NCBI GenBank assembly: GCA_946404495.1
Contig: CAMJDT010000013.1
Coordinates: 1-46,165 of the forward strand
Origin: an uncultured Bacteroidales bacterium
Lineage (GTDB): Bacteria; Bacteroidota; Bacteroidia; Bacteroidales; Paludibacteraceae
Direction of reading: 5' to 3'
Length of the DNA: 46,165 nucleotides
The position numbers were made by a program, and so were the translations under genes. How positions within the stretch are numbered: position 1 is the stretch's first letter; each line of letters starts with the position of its first letter. Below the pieces are notes generated by a model. That model was given only the letters and a program-made list of their open reading frames with translations. It made no database searches and had not been told where the DNA came from. This document shows positions 16,167 to 25,200 of the stretch, in pieces.

Positions 16167-18113
16167 ATGACAACAAAGAAAGGATCTATCGGGGTAACGA
16201 GTGATAACATCTTCCCCGTCATCAAGAAGTTTTTATATTCGGATCATGAGATCTTCCTGCGCGAGCTCATCTCCAACGCCGTAGATGCCACCCAGAAACT
16301 GAAGACCCTCTCCTCGGTAGGTGAGGCAAAGGGCGATCTGGGCGACCTACGCGTACGCGTTACCATCGATAAGAAAAAGAACACCCTCACCGTCAGCGAT
16401 CACGGAATAGGCATGACGGCGGACGAGGTGGACCGTTATATCAACCAGATCGCCTTCTCCGGCGCCGAAGAGTTCCTCGGCAAATACAAGGACAAGACGG
16501 AAGCAATCATCGGGCACTTTGGACTGGGATTTTACAGTGCGTTTATGGTTTCGGATAAGGTTGAAATCTTCAGCCAAAGTTACCAGCCCGATGCAAAAGC
16601 CGTTCATTGGTCGTGCTCCGGAGACCCCGAATATACGCTGGAGGAGACCATCAAAGCCGAGCGAGGAACGGATGTGGTACTGCATATCAACGAAGAGTTT
16701 ACGCAGTACCTGGAGGACGCGACAATCGAGTCGCTACTCAGGAAGTACTGCAAGTTCCTGCCCGTGGAGATTGCCTTCGGTATGAAGAAGGAGTGGAAGG
16801 ACGGCAAGGAAGTGGAGACCGGCGAGGAGAACATCATCAACGACACCAACCCTGCCTGGATGCGCAAACCTGCAGAGCTGAAGGACGAAGACTATAAGGC
16901 CTTCTACCACGAGCTCTATCCCACGCAAATGGATGAGCCGCTGTTCCATATCCACCTCAACGTGGACTACCCCTTCCACCTCACGGGAATACTGTATTTC
17001 CCGCGTATCAAGTCGAACCTCGACGTGCGCCGCAACAAGATCCAGCTGTACTGCAATCAGGTGTTCGTGACCGACGAGGTGGAGAACATCGTGCCGGAGT
17101 ACCTGACGCTGCTGCACGGCGTGATTGACTCGCCGGATATCCCGCTGAATGTAAGCCGTTCGTACCTGCAGTCGGATAATAATGTGAAGAAGATCTCCGG
17201 TCACATCACCAAGAAGGTGGCTGACAAATTGGCAGAGATGTACAAGAACGACAAGGAGGACTTTGAGAAGAAATGGGATGATATCAAGCTCTTCATCCAG
17301 TTCGGTATGCTGACGGACGAGAAGTTCTACGAGCGCGCCATCGGTTTTGCCCTGCTCAAGAATATCCAAGGCAACTATTTCACCTTAGAGGAGTACAAAG
17401 AGCGCATCAAGGAGGCTCAGACGGACAAGGACGGCAACTTAGTAGCTCTGTATACACAGGATCCGGATGCACACTATACCTTCATCGAGCGCGCCAAAGA
17501 GAAAGGCTATGATGTGCTGCTCTTGGACGGCGAACTGGATGTGCATCAGATCTCGCAGTTTGAGCAGAAGAACGAGCACCTTAGATTCGTTCGCATCGAC
17601 TCCGACACCATCGAGAACCTCATCCGCAAGGAGAATCAGGAGAAGGACAGCTACACCGACGAGCAGAAAGAAGGTCTAAGGAAAGCCTTTGAGGGGTTGC
17701 TGCCCGACAGCGAGAAGTTGCGTTACTACGTCACTTGCGAAGCCGCAGCCAAGGACGCGTTGCCCGTCTTCCTGACGCAGAACGAGTTCATGCGACGCAT
17801 GAAAGAGATGTCGCAACACCAGCAGGGTATGTCGTTCTACGGTCAGATGCCGGATCAATATAACATCGTCATCAACACCTCGCACCCGCTGATTCAGGAG
17901 TTGATCGGCAAGATGACGAGCGAGGAGGTGGAGGAAGTGCCCGAAACGAAAGAGGGTGAGGAGCCCAAGGCAGCCGAGAAGAAGACCGTCTATACGCTCG
18001 CGGGCGAGGACGAACGGCTGCATCAGCTCTTTGACATCGCGTTGCTGGCCTCCGGACAACTGAAGGGCGAGAGTCTGGCGAAGTTCGTGAACAGAAGCGT
18101 AGCTTTACTCTAG
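16167..18113 (+). CDS. htpG: molecular chaperone HtpG (Hsp90 family)
   Basis: 648 residues. The N-terminal ATPase domain of the GHKL fold is clear: FLRELISNAVDATQKL (about 28-43, with the Mg-binding Asn), SDHGIGM (about 76-82) and GHFGLGFYSAFM (about 116-127). The middle domain contains NVDYPFHLTGILYFP, VRRNKIQLYCNQVFV and PLNVSRSYLQSD. The C-terminal dimerisation domain ends near 640. The segment about 590-612 is Glu/Lys-rich and looks like a short linker. HtpG helps fold and protect cytoplasmic client proteins under stress. Start chosen at the first ATG, 36-40 bp after the second promoter copy. Confidence 0.97.
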   Translation: MTTKKGSIGVTSDNIFPVIKKFLYSDHEIFLRELISNAVDATQKLKTLSSVGEAKGDLGDLRVRVTIDKKKNTLTVSDHGIGMTADEVDRYINQIAFSGAEEFLGKYKDKTEAIIGHFGLGFYSAFMVSDKVEIFSQSYQPDAKAVHWSCSGDPEYTLEETIKAERGTDVVLHINEEFTQYLEDATIESLLRKYCKFLPVEIAFGMKKEWKDGKEVETGEENIINDTNPAWMRKPAELKDEDYKAFYHELYPTQMDEPLFHIHLNVDYPFHLTGILYFPRIKSNLDVRRNKIQLYCNQVFVTDEVENIVPEYLTLLHGVIDSPDIPLNVSRSYLQSDNNVKKISGHITKKVADKLAEMYKNDKEDFEKKWDDIKLFIQFGMLTDEKFYERAIGFALLKNIQGNYFTLEEYKERIKEAQTDKDGNLVALYTQDPDAHYTFIERAKEKGYDVLLLDGELDVHQISQFEQKNEHLRFVRIDSDTIENLIRKENQEKDSYTDEQKEGLRKAFEGLLPDSEKLRYYVTCEAAAKDALPVFLTQNEFMRRMKEMSQHQQGMSFYGQMPDQYNIVINTSHPLIQELIGKMTSEEVEEVPETKEGEEPKAAEKKTVYTLAGEDERLHQLFDIALLASGQLKGESLAKFVNRSVALL

Positions 18114-18154
18114 TTCACTAGTACTCTAGTTCACTAGTACACTAGAGCACTAGT
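18110..18154. repeat. CTAGT word-repeat after htpG
   Basis: The segment is built from CTAGT and ACTAG words (CTAGTTCACTAGTACTCTAG, then CTAGTTCACTAGTACACTAG and AGCACTAG). The unit CTAGTTCACTAGTA occurs twice. It begins inside the htpG stop codon and ends just before the terminator. Confidence 0.8.
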
Positions 18155-18158
18155 TTTG

Positions 18159-18188
18159 AAAAAATCGCATCTTCGGGTGCGATTTTTT
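18159..18188 (+). terminator. htpG terminator with a UUCG tetraloop
   Basis: AAAAAATCGCATC and GGTGCGATTTTTT form a 13-bp stem (one G-U pair) closed by TTCG inside CTTCGG, a very stable RNA tetraloop, and the stem ends in six Ts. It lies 46 bp after the htpG stop. Confidence 0.88.
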
Positions 18189-18197
18189 CATTTTTAT

Positions 18198-18228
18198 TTG
18201 CGTATCTCATAAAAAATTCGTAATTTTG
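18198..18228 (+). promoter_or_regulatory. lpxH promoter
   Basis: TTG (18198-18200), 20 bp, TAATTTTG (18221-18228). The ATG of lpxH follows only 9 bp after the -7 box, so the mRNA should be nearly leaderless. A TTG inside the -7 box could be mistaken for a start codon. Confidence 0.8.
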
Positions 18229-18237
18229 CAGTCGCTT

Positions 18238-19059
18238 ATGATTTATTTCGTTTCGGATGCACATATCGGTTCGCGGGCGATGACAGCGCCGGAGGAACAT
18301 CAGCAGAAGTTGGTGGAATTGCTGCGTAGTATGGCAGCGGACGCCACGGCGGTCTATTTGATGGGAGATATCTTCGATTTCTGGTACGAATACATCTGGG
18401 AGCGTTATCCGAGTGAGCTTACTGACGATCGTGCGATTCCTCGCTCCAAGCGTGCGTTTGCGCCGCTACTTAGGCAGTTAAGGGAGATGACGGACAAGGG
18501 TATCGAGGTACATTTTTTCATCGGGAACCACGATATATGGACCTTCGGCGGGCTTAAGAAGATGACGGGCGTCATCGTTCACCGGAAGCCCGAGACCCTC
18601 ACGCTGAACGGCCGCAGCTGTTTCCTTGCGCACGGCGACGGGCTCGTACCGACCGGTTATATCGCATCGCTACCGGCAAATGTGCAGCGAAAGATACGCC
18701 GTTTTATCCGGTTAAGGGCCTTCTTTCACAACCCCGTGGCGCAGTTCCTTTTCCGCTTCGTGCCGCCGTTTATGGGCGATGCCTTCGGCTATGAGTGGGC
18801 GCGACGCAGCCGCGTACGCGAACTCGCCAATCCCTTCCCCTATAAGGGCGAGCACCACGAGGAACTCGTTCTATGGGCCAAAGAGCAGGAGGCCCAAGGA
18901 CCAAAAACCGACTACTACATCTTCGGTCACCGGCATATTGAGTTGGATCTGCAGTTAGCCTCGAGTTCGCGCGTTGTGATCCTCGGCGATTTCTTCCGTC
19001 AGTTCACCTACGCATACATGGACGACAAGGGATGTCTCATCCTCTCTGCTTGCCAATAG
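18238..19059 (+). CDS. lpxH: UDP-2,3-diacylglucosamine diphosphatase LpxH
   Basis: 273 residues from the ATG at 18238. Calcineurin-type metallophosphoesterase motifs occur in order: SDAHIGS (about 6-12), GDIFDFWYEY (about 43-52), GNHDIW (about 101-106), AHGDG (about 138-142) and GHRHIELDL (about 238-246), together the two-metal site of LpxH. The enzyme removes UMP from UDP-2,3-diacylglucosamine to give lipid X, the fourth step of lipid A synthesis, at the inner face of the inner membrane. Length and sequence fit the Bacteroidota LpxH type. It is transcribed from its own promoter and followed by a 170-bp gap holding the next promoter. Confidence 0.92.
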   Translation: MIYFVSDAHIGSRAMTAPEEHQQKLVELLRSMAADATAVYLMGDIFDFWYEYIWERYPSELTDDRAIPRSKRAFAPLLRQLREMTDKGIEVHFFIGNHDIWTFGGLKKMTGVIVHRKPETLTLNGRSCFLAHGDGLVPTGYIASLPANVQRKIRRFIRLRAFFHNPVAQFLFRFVPPFMGDAFGYEWARRSRVRELANPFPYKGEHHEELVLWAKEQEAQGPKTDYYIFGHRHIELDLQLASSSRVVILGDFFRQFTYAYMDDKGCLILSACQ

Positions 19060-19127
19060 TTTCCACTCACGCGCACATACGAAAATTTATTAAATGTAAG
19101 AAAAAACGAATTTTTTCCTACAAAAAC

Positions 19128-19158
19128 TTGCATATATCCCATTTTTTTTGTAACTTTG
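19128..19158 (+). promoter_or_regulatory. promoter of the giant secreted protein gene
   Basis: TTG (19128-19130), 20 bp, TAACTTTG (19151-19158), a complete Bacteroidota promoter. The leader to the ATG at 19232 is about 65-70 nt, A-rich and free of clear hairpins. Confidence 0.8.
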
Positions 19159-19231
19159 CGCGGTTTTTGCTTAATATGATTGTAAAACAACATAATTAAC
19201 CAAATTTATTAACCCCAAAAAACAAAAGCTT

Positions 19232-22200
19232 ATGAGATCATTTACTCAGAAACTGATGATGTTCATGGCGGCACTTATGTGCTCAGTGAGCATGTCGGTA
19301 AGCGCTCAGGTCCTGAATGAAGGATTTGAGGACAGTTCTTTCCCACCAGATGACTGGAGTACTATCCATGTAAGAGGTGTCGTGGAATGGACACGTAACA
19401 CTAGTTACAAGCATGCGGGAGAAGCATCGGCTAAAGCAAACTACGATTCCTCTACCGGTCATGAGAATTACCTTGTGACTCCGAAGTTGACTCCCGCAGC
19501 CGGTGACACCTTGTCGTTCTTTGTAGCGGCTCAGCAATACAGCGCTACTACATTGAGTATCGAGGTATCGACTACGGATGCTACGGCAGCTTCGTTTACG
19601 ACTGTGTTAGCGACCTACACAACGGGTTCGAGCGGTACAATCGGTACTACCTCAACCAGTACGTGGGTTGAGAAACGTTTCCCGATGGATGACTATGTAG
19701 GACAGGACATTTTTATTGCTTTCCATATTACGGATGATAATGGTTCTGCTGTCTATATTGATGATGTTACGGGTGTAACGTTGCATGTTGTAACGTGCCC
19801 GAAGCCCGCAACGATAGCAGTTTCGGATATCACCAATGAGAGCGCAACCTTAAGCTGGGCAGCAGGTGGCAGCGAGACTCAATGGCAGTATGTATTGACG
19901 GACGCCAACGCTGCAGCTGATTGGACTACTGCCACAACTATCAACCAGCCTTCTGTTACGCTGACCGGTTTGACTGCCAATACGGCATACGATTTCCACG
20001 TACGTGCTTATTGCTCGCAGGCAGAACAGAGCGACGCCAGACTGACTTCGTTCCGCACCACATGCGATGCTATTACGGCTTTCCCGTGGAGTGAGGATTT
20101 CGAAGCGATGGCACAAAACTCGGAGATTGATGCCCCCTGCTGGAGTAACGAACACATTACCGGTAACGGTGGATATAGGTTCAGATCATATTCATTAGCT
20201 TCAACGGGCAATAATACCCGTATGTGTCAACTTCCCGATATGAGTGCGGGTACGATTACCGACCTGACTTTGCCGGCAATGAATATTCCGGAGGCCAATG
20301 CATACGAGTTGATCCTTACGATGTATCGTAGTGCTAATTATGGAAGTTATACCAATGAGGGTCTGCGCATCCTTGCTCTCAACGGTTCCGACACCGCTGT
20401 ATTGGCATTCATTTCCAGAAATCCCACGCAGGCATACGTTGTGGATGAGACCGTGATTATTCCTAGCGAAGAAAATGTAGGATGGTATACGTATAACTTA
20501 ACCATTCCATATAGCGGCTTCACGAGCATCGTGATTCGCGGCGAGAGCCAATATGGAGCTGCCACCTATTTCGACAATCTCATTGTCCGCGAGAAGCCTT
20601 CTTGCACACAGCCTGCTACGTTGACCGCTTCTGATGTTACCGCACATGGTGCTACCCTGACATGGACCACCGAAGGTACGGAGACGCAGTTCCAATATGC
20701 AGTTATGCCGAAAGACACGGCTGTGGATTGGACCGGTGCTACCACCGTAGAGGTCGCCGAAGAGAAGACCGCTATCGTTACCGGTTTGACGGCTAATACC
20801 GCATACGACATCTATCTGCGTGCATACTGCTCGGAGAGCGATCAGAGTGAGGCTCGCATGGTATCTATCACCACGCTGCCCTCTTGCTTTGTGCCCACGA
20901 TGCCTATTATCTCCGACATCACAACAGTCGGTGCTACCTTCACGTGGGAAGCCGGCAACGGTGAGACGGAGTTCCAATATGTAGTTATGCCGAAGGACAC
21001 GGTTGTTGATTGGACGGGTGCTACGCTCACTAACGCTACTACGTTAACAATCGCAGTTCTTTCTGCCAACACCGCATATGATTTCTACGTACGCGCATAC
21101 TGCTCGGAGAGCGATCAGAGTGAGGCTGTCAAAGTGACCTTCCGCACTGAATGCGAGGTACTGGCTACCTTCCCCTGGAGCGAGGACTTCGAAGAGGTTG
21201 CTACGGGCAACATTGCTATTCCGTGCTGGAAGAACGAGCATATTGCCGGTACCGGAACACAATTGTTCAAGGTAACAACCAACTCTTCATCCGGCAATTC
21301 CACCCATTTAGGTCAACTGCCTGACATGTATTCGGGTACGATTACTGACCTGAGTTTGCCGGAGATGAACATACCTGCTGCCAATGCATATGAGTTCATC
21401 ATTTCGGAATATCGTAACGCTACGGGTAGCAGTTATCCCGAAGAAGGTCTCCGCATTCTGGCTCTCAATGGTACCGATACCTTTGAGTTGGCATTCATCT
21501 CCAGAAACTACACGCAGGCCTACATGGTAGCCGAGACCGTTGTCATTCCTGTCGAAACGGCTTCTGGTTGGTACACCTATAATTTAGCCATCCCCTGCAG
21601 CGGCAATGTAAGAATCATCGTTCGTGGTGAGAGCAAATATGGATCGTCTACCTATTTCGACAATCTCATGGTTCGCGAGATTCCGTCTTGCGTGAAACCG
21701 ACTGCTCTGACTGTTGCTGACAGTACGATTACTATGAATTCCGCTTCACTCAGCTGGCTTGCCGGTGGTAGTGAGACAGCATGGAAGGTACGCTATATGG
21801 CTGCCGGTGATGAAGACTGGACGGTTGTTGATGCTACCACAAACACGTTCGTACTGAACGGTCTGCAGGCCAATACGGCTTATACCGCAGAAGTGGCTGC
21901 CGCTTGTGGCGAGAATATCAGTGACTGGAGCACGGCTGTTAACTTCCGTACCGCTTGCGGCATCTATGCTGCAGCCACTTACGAAGAAGGTTTCGAGGGT
22001 GACGGATTATACTGCTGGACTGTTGGTAATGCACAGAGCACCAGCACTTCTTACATTCCTTCTGTAGGTACCACCTACAAGCGTACCGGTGATAAGGGTC
22101 TGCATATCAATGCATACGTAAGCGGTAGTGTTAATGCCGATAGTGCTTATGCTATCCTGCCCGCTATGGACTACGGTACTCCGGGTCTGACCGGCTACAC

Positions 22201-25200
22201 GCTGAAGTTCTATGCTCGCAGCTCTTCTACGGGTTCTTCCTACTACAAGCATCTCTTCGTAGGTGTAGTTACCGATCCTAATGACATCTCGACCTTCGAA
22301 CTGGTACAAGATGTAGAAGTTACGGCTGACACCTATGCTGAACTGCCCTTCGAAGTAATTCTCGGATCGTACGCCGGAACCGGTACTCGTCTGGCACTGC
22401 TGACCACCGTGGATCCGACCGCGAGCGGTTATCGTTACGGTCACATCTATGTGGACGACATCTCGATCGTTCGTACCCCGACTTGCCAACCGTTGGCAAA
22501 GGTAGAGGCTACCAACGTAGAGCGTCGTAACATCACCGTGACCCTCTTCCCGAAGGCCGGTCTTGAGCTCGGCACCAACGACCTCGTGTACAGCACTACC
22601 GAACTCGACAATGCTGCTCTCGAAGCTGCCGATAAGGTCACCGTGGCTACCCCGACCTACAAGATCACCGGTCTGGATCGCGAGACTACCTATTATATCT
22701 ACGTGCGCGCGAACTGCGGCGAAGGTGATGTATCCGCTTGGGTTAGCACTTCCGCTACCACCAAGGGTCTGACTCTTTGCGACAACATCCTTGAGATCGG
22801 CGATGGTACTTCGAACGACTACGGACCTATGTGCGGTTACTATGGTTACGAGCGTAATGGTTATATCTATACGCCCGCTGACGGACTGACCGCCGGCAAT
22901 ATCGGTTCGATCGCTTGGAACTACTACTCTGCAGCTACTATTCCTGCTAAGATCTACGTCAAGAATACGGAAGCTACCGAATTTGAGACCACCTTGGTTT
23001 GGAACGAAATCATCGCAGACGCTACCTTGGTATACGACAATACCGTTGCTTTGACTACCGGCTGGAACACCTTCGATTTCAATGCTCCGTTCGCATACAC
23101 CGGTGGCAATCTGATGGTACTGGTTGAATCCAACTACGGTGGTTCCGGTGGAGGAACTGCTAAGGCATACTACACCAATACTACGGATGCTACCCACCAC
23201 TTCTACATCCGCAAGGATTCGAGCATCGACGACACGCAGGCTTATTCCACCTTCAATACGAAGGCTATAGATGGCAAGCGTCACAATGTGCGCTTCGGTC
23301 AATGCTACGCCATTAATCCGTGCCCGACTGTTACCGAGATGACTTCGGAACTGCTCAACGAGGGTACCACCGAGGCTCGCATCTCTTGGACCGCAGCTGA
23401 TGCTGACTACCTGAGTGCATACGAAGTAGTTCGTTCGCTCACCGAGATCGAGGACTTCAGCGAAGTAACGGCTACCGTGCTGGCTCCGGATCAAAACTCG
23501 ATTGAGTACAACGACCTCGTGGCTAACACTACGTACTACGTATATGTTCGCGCTATCTGCGCAGCCGAAGGTCACAATGAAGGCAGCTCCAACTGGGTAG
23601 GCATTAGCTTCACCACGAACGACAACTGTCCGACCCTGAACGGTCTTGCACTCTCGCTGACGGCTACCAACGCCTTCCGTGCTTCTTGGAACACCGCTTA
23701 CGAGGAGCAGGCTCTCTCGTTCCGTTACATCCTCTCGACCAGCGAACTCGACGCTGCCGGCATTGCTGCGGCTACGCCCGTACTGGTTGACACGAATGTA
23801 ATCGTACTGGATGAGCTGCTGAACGATCAGTTGTACTACTTCTACGTAGCTTCTGCTTGCGGCGCATCGACCTCGACATACATCTTCGATTCGATCAAGA
23901 CTCCCGTAGCTTGCCAAGCTGTAGTGAATCTCGAGGCTGCTCGCGTTGAGCACAACCTCGCTCTGATCACCTGGAACAAGGCTCCGTTTGCTACCGAGAC
24001 CGCTTGGGAAATCGGATTTGTAGGTGACGAAGAGAATGCTATCGTAGTTACCGAAACGCAGCATATGTTCATCGCCCTCACCCCGGAGACCGCTTACACC
24101 GTATACGTGAAGGCTCTCTGTTCGGAGACCTCTGAGAGCGCGATCGCTACCGTTTCCTTCACCACCGGCACTCAACCCGGCAACTGCGCTACTGTTGGTA
24201 CCGGCACCTCTGCTGCTTATCTGCTCTACACTTCCTATGGTAACACGTATTCGCAGCACATCTATACGGCTGAGGAACTCGCTGCCTTGGGTTACGGTGC
24301 AGGTACAATCAACTCGGTAGCATTCGACTATAGCGGCACGTCTTCGACCTACGAAAAGACGCAGTCCGTATATATCGGCACAACGCAGCAAACATCCTAC
24401 ACCGGTGCAAACGCAGCTGACTTCATTGGTGACCTGACACTTGTTTACGGACCGACATTGCTGAGTTACGAAGCCGGCTGGCGTGAGTACACATTTGAGA
24501 CTCCGTTCGTTTGGGACGGTACAAGCAATATCGTTATCGGTATGCTGAGCAACTCGACGGATGGTTCATCCAACGGTTGGGGCACACGTGGTACCAGCAC
24601 TTCGCCCGACTATCGCACGATCTATCGCTATCGTGATAACACTCCGATCGACATCGATAATCTGTCGGCCGTATCGTCTGGCTCACGTAGCACGACTCGT
24701 CCGAACATCCAGTTCTGCTTCGAACCGAAGACTTGCCCGGATGTAAAGGCTCTGACTGTTGGCGACATCACCGCTACCTCGGCTACCGCTACCTGGGAGC
24801 CCGTTGGTCAGGAGACCTCGTGGAATGTATTCGTATCACCCACTCAAGTGGAGGATCCCGCTTCCATCGCAGGCTATGCAACCGTTAACGTCATGACCTA
24901 TGCGATGAGCAACCTCATGGTGGATCAAGACTACTGGATCTACGTACAACCCGTCTGCACAGGCGCTGACAGCTGGCGTGTGGCTACCTTCCGTACCGTC
25001 GCTACCTGCTTCCCGCCCACGGCACTGGTTGCATCGAACATCACCGCTACTACGGCTACGATTGCTTGGACCGACGAGCGCGACGTAAATGACTACACCG
25101 CTATCTATGGCCCGACAGCAACGTTCAACCCGGCTGATCCCAGCACCTATGAGACCGCTGACGCTATCGACACCTTCGCGGTAATCAGCAATCTGCTGCC

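Noticed and set aside
18226..18237. TTG start extending LpxH by four residues
   Set aside because: The TTG overlaps the -7 promoter box; the ATG at 18238 gives the conserved N-terminus.
22007..24391. A 794-codon minus-strand frame inside the giant gene
   Set aside because: It lies opposite well-defined fibronectin-like domains, has no signal or family motif, and follows from the codon pattern of the real gene.
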